Below are positions 1 to 7,622 of a stretch of 64,000 nucleotides of DNA, in pieces; within the stretch, counting starts at the first letter, position 1, and each line of letters begins with the position of its first letter. The notes under the pieces are model-generated. The model saw only the letters and a list, made by a program, of their open reading frames with translations, made no database searches and was not told where the DNA came from. Position numbers and translations under genes: made by a program. This stretch comes from Limosilactobacillus fermentum (lineage in GTDB: Bacteria; Bacillota; Bacilli; Lactobacillales; Lactobacillaceae), in the NCBI RefSeq assembly GCF_013394085.1, contig NZ_CP040910.1, positions 1,722,767-1,786,766 on the forward strand, written 5' to 3'.

Positions 1-116
1 GGCCATTGAAACACTCCATTCTCTCAAAGTAAAACTTAAACATTTGGCGTTAAGATTTAAGCATGTGTCATATTGTACCCGTTTTGCGGGGTATGTCAAT
101 AAAGTTTAACATCTTA

Positions 117-130
117 GTTAAATATTTAAC
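117..130. promoter_or_regulatory. 14-bp perfect palindrome upstream of TetR gene
   Basis: GTTAAATATTTAAC is a perfect palindrome in a very AT-rich stretch. A -10-like TATAAT lies at 153-158. TetR-family regulators commonly bind such palindromes in their own promoter, so this is a candidate autoregulatory operator. That role is inference. Confidence 0.4.
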
Positions 131-191
131 TTTTAAATTTAAGCTTTTAGGGTATAATGGGATTCTAGATTCAACAAGTGGGGGTGAACTC

Positions 192-761
192 GTGAAGCGC
201 GAAGAACTCAAGGAACAAAACAGAACCCAGATCATCGAAGCGGCCAAGCGGCTCTTTTTGGCCCAGGGGATCCAAAAAACCAGCGTCCGCCAGATCAGCC
301 AGGAGTCGGGAATCTCTTACGTCACCATGTATAAGTACTTTGCCGACAAGGAGGCCCTGGTCCAAGAAGTTTTAACCGGCCTGATCGACACGTCCTTTGC
401 AGACGCCCAGGCGACGATCAAAAACTCCAGTCAGCCCTTTTTGCAACGTCTGCAGGCGATTCCCAACACCTCCTCGCTCGGCGCCATCACCAGTCAGGCT
501 TCCTACGAAGAGCTTTCTAAGACCATCGAGACTACCCCGAAATTGCGGGCCCACGTCCGGGCCAAGCTGGATGGGCTGTTTACCACCTTCATTCAGATTG
601 GGCGCCGTGATGGTTTCATCACCACCCCGGCCAGCGATGAAGCGATCATCACCATCCTAACCTCGCTAGTTTATTATGGCGATGCCAACGGCCACGAACC
701 CGACCCTAAGCAAGCCGAAGGGATCGTTAACGTCCTTTTGTATGGGCTGACGGGGAAGTAA
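192..761 (+). CDS. TetR/AcrR family transcriptional regulator
   Basis: Predicted DNA-binding repressor of 189 residues. The N-terminal helix-turn-helix is clear (IIEAAKRLFLAQG, then TSVRQISQESGIS, then TMYKYFADKEAL, about residues 12-55). The rest is a helical ligand-binding domain with no recognisable specificity. I chose the GTG start at 192 because GGGGG lies 7 nt before it; the frame stays open to 63, but that extension overlaps the promoter (TATAAT at 153-158) and does not look like protein. The target is unknown: the neighbour downstream (dxs) is on the other strand, and what lies upstream is outside the window. The stop codon is followed directly by a copy of the intergenic hairpin repeat. 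Confidence 0.85.
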   Translation: MKREELKEQNRTQIIEAAKRLFLAQGIQKTSVRQISQESGISYVTMYKYFADKEALVQEVLTGLIDTSFADAQATIKNSSQPFLQRLQAIPNTSSLGAITSQASYEELSKTIETTPKLRAHVRAKLDGLFTTFIQIGRRDGFITTPASDEAIITILTSLVYYGDANGHEPDPKQAEGIVNVLLYGLTGK

Positions 762-763
762 GC

Positions 764-883
764 AGTGAGTGCGACCCAACCAACTGGCAGGCCGTGGGCT
801 AAGGCCTAGACATAGGTTAGCGCGTCAGCGGTGTTCTATGGCTGGACTTAGCCACTAGGTCTGCGGTTGGGGAGCACGTTATC
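764..883 (+). repeat. Intergenic hairpin repeat, full copy 1
   Basis: Starts AGTGAGTGCGACCCAACC two bases after the tetR stop and ends GGTTGGGGAGCACGTTATC. The arms pair as CCCAACC/GGTTGGG, GCTAAG/CTTAGC and an inner CATAG/CTATG. Sense orientation relative to the preceding gene. Confidence 0.85.
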
Positions 884-1004
884 AGTGAGTGCGGACCAGC
901 CGTAAAGCAGGCCGTGGGCTAAGGATAGGCCACAGGTTAGCGCGGCACGCGGTGTTCTGTGGCCAGGCTTAGCCACTAGGCCTGCGGCTGGGGAGCACGT
1001 TATC
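884..1004 (+). repeat. Intergenic hairpin repeat, full copy 2 (tandem)
   Basis: Directly follows copy 1. The outer arm is changed on both sides (ACCAGCC / GGCTGGG), preserving pairing. The inner arm is GGCCACAG/CTGTGGCC. Confidence 0.85.
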
Positions 1005-1080
1005 AGTGAGTGGGAAATGACCTTCTCGACAGACCGTATGGCTAAGCTAGGACGAAGGTTAGTGCGCGATCTGTGTAACA
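1005..1080 (+). repeat. Intergenic hairpin repeat, 5' part of a third tandem copy
   Basis: Starts AGTGAGTGGGAAATGACC, the same outer-arm variant as the full copy at 27816. It breaks off at the dxs terminator, so the right arm is missing. Confidence 0.7.
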
Positions 1081-1082
1081 GC

Positions 1083-1125
1083 AAAAAAAGAGTCTCGGAG
1101 AAGTAGCTTCTCTGAGGCTCTTTTT
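1083..1125. terminator. Bidirectional intrinsic terminator (dxs and repeat cluster)
   Basis: A 14-bp stem, GAGTCTCGGAGAAG / CTTCTCTGAGGCTC with one internal mismatch, has a 3-nt loop. It is flanked by an A7 run on the left and a T run on the right, so it can terminate transcription from either side. Confidence 0.85.
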
Positions 1126-1128
1126 AGT

Positions 1129-2889
1129 TTAGTTAAGTGCTTTTAATGCTTGTTGGGCAATGTTGTCAGCCGTCAAGCCGTTTTGGGCCAACAGTTCGTT
1201 GACGTCGTAGCGGTCCGGGTAAGCCTTTTGCAGGCCGTAGTTTTGCACCCGCACGGCGCTGTCACCGAGGTAGGAGGCGATCGTTTGACCGTAACCGCCC
1301 TCTAGGATCCCGTCTTCTAGGGTCACCACCACTTGGTGATCGGCCTGGAGTTGGTCGAGCAATTCGGTGTCCAACCCGGTCAGGTAACGGGGGTTGATGA
1401 CCGTGGCGTCGACGCCCTCTTCGGCTAACTTAGCGGCGGCTTGCTTAGCTAAGCCGAGCAGGTTGCCGACCCCGAAGATGGCGACTTTGGAACCTTGGTG
1501 AACCACCTGGTTCTTGTTCAAGTCGCCGTAATCGGTGGTGTCAGCTTGGCCGGTTGTTTCCAACGCCACGGCCGGAACCCGAATGGCAACCGGGTGGTCT
1601 GGTTGATCAATCGCCCAGTTAGTCATTGCGACCAGCTCTTCCTTGTTGGTTGGGACCAAGTAAACGAAGTTCGGGATGTGGCTCAAGAACGGGATGTCGT
1701 AGAGGCCGAGGTGGCTTTCGTCGTTCATCCCGTAGGCGCCGGCCAGGTACACCAGGAGGGTCGCCGGGTCGTTGTTTAGGGCCACGTCATTCGACAGTTC
1801 GTCGTACGCCCGTTGTAAGAAGGTGGCGTAAACCGGGTAAACTGGCTTGGCGCCGTACTTGGCCAGGGCGGCCGACATCGTGGTGGCCTGTTCTTCGGCA
1901 ATCACCACGTCCATGAACTGAGCGCCAGCCGCTTGGCGTTGTTCCTGGTTAAAGATGATCATTGGCGTCCCCGAGGACAGCGCGATCACGGACCGGTCTT
2001 GCTTCAGCTTGTTGAAGACTAGGTCGGACAAGACGGCGTCGTAAGTTTCCCCCGCCGGTTGGCCAGCCCCCTTGTAGTCACCGGTCTTGAGGCCGATTGG
2101 GCCGCCGGCGTGGAACTTTTCGTGGTTGGCTTCGGCCGGAGCAAAGCCGTGCCCCTTTTCGGTTTGAACGTGCAAGAGAACCGGGTGATCGGTATCCTTG
2201 ACGCTCTTAAAGAGGGCGATCAGCTGGTCGAGGTCGTTCCCGTCGGCTAAGTAGTGGTACTCATACCCCAGGGCGGTGAAGAAGTTGTCTTCGGCCTGGC
2301 CGTTGCTTTCCCGCAGCTTGCGCAGGGCGGTGTAGATCCCGCCGGTCGGGTTCTTGGCGATCGATTGGTCGTTGTCGTTGACGATCACGATCGCATTGGA
2401 GTTTTCAGTCACCACGTTGTTCAAGCCTTCGTAGGCCAGGCCCCCGGAAAGGGAACCGTCCCCGATCACGGCGACGATGTTTTCGTGGTTACCCAAGACG
2501 TCGCGGGCCTTGATAAAGCCGCTGGCCAGGGCCAGGGACGTCGAGGTGTGACCGATCGAGAAGAAGTCGTCGTCACTTTCCTTGGGGTTGGTGTAACCAG
2601 ACACGTCATAGTAGTGGACCGGGTCCAAGAAAGCCTGGGCCCGTCCGGTCAACATCTTGTGGACGTAGGACTGGTGGGAAACGTCATAGATAATCTTGTC
2701 AGTTGGTGAATCAAAGACGGCGTGCAGGGCGACCGTCATTTCTACGACCCCGAGGTTCGGGCCGTTGTGGCCACCGTGAACGCTCAACTTTTGCAAGAGC
2801 GCCGCCCGGGCCTCATCAACCAGGGTGTGCAGTTGGTCATTAGTGAGTTGCTTAACGTCTTTTGACGAATGAATTTATTCGAGTAACAA
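1129..2889 (-). pseudogene. dxs: 1-deoxy-D-xylulose-5-phosphate synthase with stop at codon 5
   Basis: Thiamine-diphosphate enzyme that condenses pyruvate and glyceraldehyde 3-phosphate to DXP. The body is well conserved: SVHGGHNGPNLGVVE near the N-terminus, VIGDGSLSGGLAYEGLN for ThDP/Mg binding, and a transketolase-like C-terminal half. The best start is TTG at 2889-2887, 8 nt after AAAGGAG, giving MLLE and then TAA (2877-2875); the frame then continues IHSSKDVKQLTND into the conserved region. The expected protein is about 586 residues. A K5-to-stop change explains this. Reinitiation at TTG 2796 would give 555 residues lacking the first 31. Lactobacilli generally make isoprenoids by the mevalonate route, so loss may be tolerated (inference). 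Confidence 0.75.
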
Positions 2890-2961
2890 AAAAACCACTC
2901 CTTTGGTTTGGAATGGTCATAGCATACTACTTAAAGCTGACTTTAGGTCAAGGGGCGCACC

Positions 2962-3282
2962 CTAATTTTTTTCGATGAATTTAACGGCGGTCCCGTAGGC
3001 CACCACCGACTGCATGTCCGAAGCGATCGAACCGGAGTCAAACCGCATCATCACCACGGCGTCGGCGCCCATCGCCGCCGCCTCTTCTTTCAAACGGTCA
3101 ATCGCCTCCTGGCGCGAGGTGGTCAGCATCTTGGTGTAACCCTTGATCTCGCCGCCGACCAGGTTCTTAAGTCCGGCGCCGAAATTACTAATGATGTCCC
3201 GGCTTTGGGTGGTCACCCCAAAGCACTCGCCCAACACTTCGTATTCTTGGTCCGGAATCCGTTCGGTCGTTGTCACTAGCAT
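2962..3282 (-). CDS. UPF0145 (YbjQ-like) family protein
   Basis: A 106-residue soluble protein of the YbjQ/UPF0145 family. Family features are the N-terminal [19 protein letters not shown], the central [16 protein letters not shown] and the C-terminal [15 protein letters not shown] followed by VVAYGTAV. The length is typical. Members form small oligomers and have been called heavy-metal-binding-like, but no firm function is known. ATG is preceded by AAAGGAGGG at good spacing. It stands alone between dxs and the arginase-family pseudogene, all on the minus strand. Confidence 0.85.
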   Translation of the reverse strand: MLVTTTERIPDQEYEVLGECFGVTTQSRDIISNFGAGLKNLVGGEIKGYTKMLTTSRQEAIDRLKEEAAAMGADAVVMMRFDSGSIASDMQSVVAYGTAVKFIEKN

Positions 3283-3367
3283 GGTGGTCCCTCCTTTGGT
3301 GGGTTGGCTACGGTTATTACCTTAATTATCGCATAATTACCAACTTAATGGTAGGGGCGCTGCTGCT

Positions 3368-4221
3368 TTACTCCAACAAGGACAACCCACTTAAAGACTG
3401 GCGTAAATTGAGCGCATCCCAGGCCATGTACTCGGCCACCGTTAAGCCGACCAGTTCGGCGCTTTGATCGAGCTGGGTCAACAGGTTCGCCACTTCTGGC
3501 AAGGTTAATTGGCCCACGGCGGCCGGGAAGTCCGCCGGGTCGGTCCCTGGTTCGGCCGGGTAAATTGAGCGAAAAGCCGTGGGCGACAAGGCGTCGAGGT
3601 CAAAGTGAACGGCCACCTGCTTGAAGCCGTGGCCGCGGACCCAATCACTAAGGGCGTTCGGAGGTTCGCGCAGCTGCTTTGGCGTCAGCCGTTGGACCTG
3701 GTAATCGAAAACGTTGTGGTCCATCGGACGCAGGTCCTCTTCAATCAACCCCGCCAAGATGACCTGGTCGCTTGCAAGGGGGTGGTGGGCGTTAAAGCCC
3801 GGTGCCCCCTTGCCCAGCAGGGAGCTGACCACCATTTCGTGGAGGTGGTGGGACTCCTCGGTCGTGGAGATGTCGGGGTGGGTATCCAGCCAAACGACCC
3901 CCAGGTCCCGACCGTAACGCCCACTCAAATAATCAAAGGGGGCCAGGCTGACGGCGCAGTCGCCCCCCACCATCAAAACCTTGTCCGGTTGCTTGGTGGC
4001 TAAGACTCCCTGGACCGCCGTTAGTTGACCTTGCAAGGCCTGGTAGGCATCGATGCCGTGTTGGCCTCCAACACCTCGGGGGCATTAACGTCGGCAACCG
4101 GGATCGTCACCGTTGGTAATTATTCAGCCGGCACGATCAAATCCATTAAGCAGGCCCCTAAGACGTAGTTGGGGTTCACCCCACCTTCCCACTGGGGCAA
4201 GATAATCTTTAAGCGCTTCAT
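3368..4221 (-). pseudogene. Arginase/agmatinase-family ureohydrolase, nonsense plus frameshift
   Basis: Ureohydrolase-superfamily protein. The intact part carries MVGGDCAVSLAPFDYL and VVWLDTHPDISTTEESH, containing the family metal-ligand motifs (GGDC, DTHPD) and a later HFDLDALSP. The start ATG (4221) overlaps the TGA of the upstream nitronate monooxygenase-like gene (ATGA), so the two were translationally coupled. Codon 34 is TAA (4122-4120), and near 4060 one base is missing: restoring a C would give EANHGIDAYQALQ. With both repaired the protein is about 284 residues. The 222-residue downstream piece lacks the N-terminus. Substrate unknown. Confidence 0.75.
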
Positions 4222-5168
4222 TTGATCCCCTCCATTAATTCTTCAACCAGCTCGGCAACCGTTCCACCGTGCTTGATCAAGTCCAGCCCGGTGTTGGTGG
4301 AAATAATGTTGTCGTCCACTTTCCCCAGGCGCAGGCCCGGCAACATCCCGCCGCGTTGGGCGATTATTTGGTCAATTGCCCGTCCGTCATTGGTTTCCTT
4401 AAACCGGGCCGCTAGTTGCTTAGCCCCCGGGGTCATTAACGAGCGCTGGTCGTGTGAGACCAAATCGACTTGATCGTAAGACCCCGCCAACAGGGTCTCC
4501 TTGGCAGCCGGGGCAACCGGGGCCTCATCAGTGACTAAGAAGCGGGTCCCCACGTAAACCCCTTGGGCGCCGAGGACCAGGGCCGCCTTAACCCCACGGG
4601 CGTCGTTGATCCCCCCGGCGGCTAGGACCGGGATCGAAACGGCATCGGCCATCGTCGGCACTACCGTGAAGGTCCCCTGGAAGTGCTGGGGCAAGATCCC
4701 CCCTTCGTCGTAGCCGGTCGCCACTAAGATGTCGGCGCCGTAGGCCTCGGCGGCTTTAGCATTAGCCACGGTTGGCGTTAGTGGCCGGGCCAAGATTACC
4801 CCACCGTGGTCCTTGATCCGCCGGTAAACCGCCTGGTCGGGTTCACCAACCACGGCAAAGTAGCGGAGCCCGTTGGCAAAGGCCACCTCAAGCGTGCTGT
4901 TCATGTGGGGCGCCGGGTCCGGTTCCAACACCACGTTGATACCGATTGGCTGGTCCGTCAGGGTGCGCACTTGGTCCAACTGGGCTTGCAACTGGCGCTC
5001 GTGGGCCGCTGAGCCGTGCACCATTTCGCTCAGGCCGGCGTTGGGGCCCAACACCCCGAGGGCACCGGCGTTGGCGACGGCGGCTACAAACCGGGCGTCG
5101 GTCGCCCAGTTCATCGGGGCCTGGACGAGCGGGTACTTGGTGTGCAAAAGTTCGGTAACGGATGACAT
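4218..5168 (-). CDS. Nitronate monooxygenase / FabK-like FMN-dependent dioxygenase family protein
   Basis: A 316-residue TIM-barrel flavoprotein of the NPD/FabK group. Visible features are the N-terminal YPLVQAPMNWATDARFVAAV, the FMN-phosphate region PVLAAGGINDARGVKAALVLGAQGVYVGTRF (read in two parts) and ILVATGYDEGG. Such enzymes oxidise nitronates or reduce enoyl-ACP; the sequence does not decide which. It has a good GGAGGAAA site before ATG. It forms an operon with the arginase-family pseudogene (ATGA overlap) and lies 68 bp downstream of an ArsR-type gene. A half-conserved copy of the likely ArsR operator sits in that gap. Confidence 0.8.
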   Translation of the reverse strand: MSSVTELLHTKYPLVQAPMNWATDARFVAAVANAGALGVLGPNAGLSEMVHGSAAHERQLQAQLDQVRTLTDQPIGINVVLEPDPAPHMNSTLEVAFANGLRYFAVVGEPDQAVYRRIKDHGGVILARPLTPTVANAKAAEAYGADILVATGYDEGGILPQHFQGTFTVVPTMADAVSIPVLAAGGINDARGVKAALVLGAQGVYVGTRFLVTDEAPVAPAAKETLLAGSYDQVDLVSHDQRSLMTPGAKQLAARFKETNDGRAIDQIIAQRGGMLPGLRLGKVDDNIISTNTGLDLIKHGGTVAELVEELMEGIK

Positions 5169-5189
5169 TGGTTTCCTCCTTAAATTTAC

Positions 5190-5209
5190 ATATCGCTAAT
5201 TAACGATCT
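5190..5209. promoter_or_regulatory. Candidate ArsR-type operator, copy 2
   Basis: ATATCG-N8-CGATCT between the regulator gene and the nitronate monooxygenase-like gene. The right half and the 8-bp spacing are identical to the site upstream of the regulator at 5569-5588; the left half differs by one base. Confidence 0.5.
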
Positions 5210-5236
5210 AACGGGGTGAAAATTAAGGAACCACCC

Positions 5237-5557
5237 TTACAGTGATTCCTCAATTAGCCGCCCCAGTGCTTGCACCTGGGCTTCATTACGCCGGTAGTAG
5301 GTCCACTTGCCGTGCCGGCTGGAGGTGAGTAACCCCACCTCTTCTAGCATGGCTAAGTACGACGAAATCGTTGATTGGGCCAGGCCAGCCTTACGGACGA
5401 TGTCGCCCACGCAGATGCCGCCGAAGTGGTCGAGTTCGTATTGAACCGTCTCACAGGTTACGACGTCGATATGGGTGAGCGGGTCTTTTAACCAGCGCAA
5501 GATATCGAGGCGGGTTTGGTTGGCCAGGGCCTTAAATAGCTTTTCATTTATTTCCAT
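5237..5557 (-). CDS. ArsR/SmtB family winged-helix regulator
   Basis: A 106-residue winged-helix protein: KALANQTRLDILRWL opens the domain, CVGDIVRKAGLAQSTISSYL is the recognition helix region and GLLTSSRHGKWTYYRRN is the wing. Two cysteines (in VVTCETV and GGICVGD) could sense metal or redox, but the classical ELCVCDL metal-box is not present, so the signal is unknown. Two matching inverted repeats, one before this gene (5569-5588) and one before the next (5190-5209), suggest that it represses itself and the downstream pair. Confidence 0.85.
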   Translation of the reverse strand: MEINEKLFKALANQTRLDILRWLKDPLTHIDVVTCETVQYELDHFGGICVGDIVRKAGLAQSTISSYLAMLEEVGLLTSSRHGKWTYYRRNEAQVQALGRLIEESL

Positions 5558-5568
5558 GGTCTGATTAT

Positions 5569-5588
5569 AGATCGGCTTTTATCGATCT
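5569..5588. promoter_or_regulatory. Candidate ArsR-type operator, copy 1
   Basis: Perfect inverted repeat AGATCG-N8-CGATCT just upstream of the ArsR-family start. The same arrangement recurs at 5190-5209 before the downstream operon, which is what a shared operator would look like. Confidence 0.6.
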
Positions 5589-5604
5589 GTCAATTCCCCA
5601 CCGC

Positions 5605-6177
5605 TCACTTTCCGTTAACGATCTCCACGAACCGGCTCTTGAGCGTCGTGTCCTTAGCGACCGTCCAGTTATCCGGCCCCTCCATGGTCTGGTTGATCAA
5701 GACCACCGGCTTGCCCTCGTGAAAGGCAAAGGCGTAAGTGGTCCGCCCCAGGTCCTTGGGCTGGTTGTAATTGTAGACGGCGACCACGTTGTAATCGTAA
5801 TTACCGCTCCCGGTGTCCGTCCACCCCATCGAGACGCTACGCATCCCCACGAAGGCGGCGCTAAAGCCGGTCGGGTAACTGGTTCCCGAGGCGGTTACCA
5901 GGTCGCTGTTACCGTTGTACTTGGCGTAGGTTTGCTTGTCCGCTGCCCCCCACTTAGCCATGAAGGCTGCCAGTTGGTTATCCTTGCCTTGGTTCCAGCG
6001 GGCCGTCGTTGACGAATTGGTGGTTGAACTTTGCGTCACCGTTTTAATTTGGTTGTTGCTACTCCCCGACTCCATTTCTGGGTGGTGCTTCGGCCCGCTT
6101 GGTAAGAATGCCCATAATGCCAAGAGGGCCACCACGGCCAGGGTAAAGCCCCCTAGGCCAAGCCATCTCTTCTTCAT
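5605..6177 (-). CDS. DUF4767-like membrane-anchored protein
   Basis: A 190-residue protein with an N-terminal membrane anchor (GLGGFTLAVVALLALWAFL, about residues 7-25), a Ser/Thr-rich linker and a DUF4767-type domain beginning WNQGKDNQLAAFMAKWG. The domain continues with YAKYNG, MGWTDTGSGNYDYNVVAVYNY and TYAFAFHEGKPVVLINQT. There is no lipobox cysteine, unlike the paralog next to it. It is probably extracellular and tethered. Function unknown; DUF4767 proteins are common in lactobacilli. The next gene upstream is a broken paralog, so this looks like a local duplication. Confidence 0.75.
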   Translation of the reverse strand: MKKRWLGLGGFTLAVVALLALWAFLPSGPKHHPEMESGSSNNQIKTVTQSSTTNSSTTARWNQGKDNQLAAFMAKWGAADKQTYAKYNGNSDLVTASGTSYPTGFSAAFVGMRSVSMGWTDTGSGNYDYNVVAVYNYNQPKDLGRTTYAFAFHEGKPVVLINQTMEGPDNWTVAKDTTLKSRFVEIVNGK

Positions 6178-6213
6178 TCCGATCGCCTCTCTCGCTCTCT
6201 TCTTAATTCGTGG

Positions 6214-7295
6214 TTATTGGTAATCTAGGTTATCAAACTTGGTGTCGACGTTATCCTTGGCCAGCTGTTCGGTCGGGTAACCGACTTCTTGTACCTGAAC
6301 GTGGCCCCCTTCGACTAGCAACAGCACCCGGGTGTCTTGGCCGTTCACCTTTTCGGTCGTCACGCCGTAGTAGTTGTGGGGTGCGGTTTATTGCAACCAA
6401 GAACGAACACTAAAGTACTGGATACCGTTATGGGTAAAGGCGTTCCCCTCCGACCAATCCATCGACTTAAACTGCAGGTCCTGGCTCGGGTTTTGCGGGA
6501 TTTGGTAGTCGGACTGACGATTGTAAAGGACCGTGGTGCTGGAGGAACCGTCCTCAATCGTCGTGGTTAGCTCGTGGTCGGTAATTGTGACCTTGGTGAC
6601 GGACTGGTTGTCGTTGACGAAGTACCAAGTCCCCCGGGTGGCGCTTGGCGTCGCAAAGTAACCGTTACGCCCATCGGAAGTCAGGTCGCTGGTCGCGCTA
6701 CTGGAGGCACTGCTACTGGAGTTGGCGCTAGTTGACGTACTACCATAGGTGGCACTCGTCCCGTTGGCAATCCGGTCGAAGGCGTCGCGGACGCTGGCGT
6801 TTTGGGTCGGATAAAAGTCCGGACCGCCGTTAGTTGCTTGGTCAACCAGGGCGACCGGCTGGCCGTCGTGGAAGGCAAAGGCGTAGGTGATGTACTTGGC
6901 GCCGGCGAAGTCGTCATCGTTGTAGATGGCGACCACGTTGTAATCGCACTTGCCCTTACCGCTTGGCGCCCAGCCAATCGAAGCGCTGGTGCTGCCGTTA
7001 ACCTTGGCCTGGGCAAAGTTCTTCGGGTACTTGACGTCCAACTTAGTCTTTAAAGCGGTTTTGCCGTTGTACTTGGTGTAGGCCTGGCTCATTGTCGGCG
7101 CCCACTGGTTAATGAAGCTTTCCAGCTGGTCGTCTTTTGACTGTTCCAGGGCGTAGTTTGCTTGTGGCTACTCGAAACCTTTTGACTGGTGCTCGAAGAC
7201 GACTGGCTGGCCTGCTTGGCCGTAGAGTTGCCGCCGCACCCGGCCAAGAGAATGGTCAGGTCTAACAGCCCGGCACCGATCCGTACTTTCTTCAT
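6214..7295 (-). pseudogene. DUF4767 lipoprotein, frameshifted and with internal stop
   Basis: The N-terminal frame (7295 down to 7089) has a lipoprotein signal with lipobox LLAGC and reaches WNSQK, the start of a DUF4767 domain. One A is missing from the run at 7135-7138; restoring it gives WNSQKDDQLESFINQW and joins the frame that runs to 6388 (YTKYNGKT, YAFAFHDGQPVALVDQAT). That frame hits TAA at 6390-6388 but stays open for another 57 codons (HNYYGVTTEKVNGQDTRVL...) to TAA at 6216-6214. The ancestral protein was therefore about 360 residues, with a second C-terminal domain. Two lesions make it a likely pseudogene. Confidence 0.75.
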
Positions 7296-7622
7296 TTGTT
7301 TACTCCCCTAACTGATGATCTTTACAGGAGATAATTATGAATCATTTATGAAGAATTCTCAAACTAAATTTTCGTTTTTATCAACCCTTTTAATGGCACA
7401 AACCGCTAATGCAAACGGTTGACATAGAATTTCGCCCTCCCAGCACCCATCAGATTAGCTTTAGTTTTTCTTTACCTTTGACTAATATTATGCACGAACA
7501 AGACTCCCGGTTGATCAGAACCACTAATCAGAACGGCGCCGCTTCGTTAATTAAAATTATTATTAAAACCGCTTTAAAATTTGCTAATTGCGCCTACAAT
7601 TAAGTCAAAGGGGGGATTAAAG
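7296..7622. other. Intergenic region between divergent lipoprotein and ATPase genes
   Basis: 327 bp, AT-rich. The RBS for the ATPase (AAAGGGGGGATT) is at its right end and a TACAAT that could be a -10 is at about 7595. A TTGACA at 7424-7429 has no convincing -10. I see no repeat, RNA gene or ORF. Confidence 0.4.

Noticed and set aside
764-1080. Tandem repeats as a CRISPR array
   Set aside because: Units are about 120 bp hairpins with no short direct repeat and spacer pattern, and no cas genes are present.
848-1084. 78-codon minus-strand ORF, and similar ORFs at 38059, 43083 and 63326
   Set aside because: They share peptide fragments only because they lie in the hairpin repeats; no RBS or protein-like composition.
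7424-7429. TTGACA as the ATPase promoter
   Set aside because: No -10 sequence at 16-18 bp; the more likely -10 (TACAAT) is 170 bp downstream.
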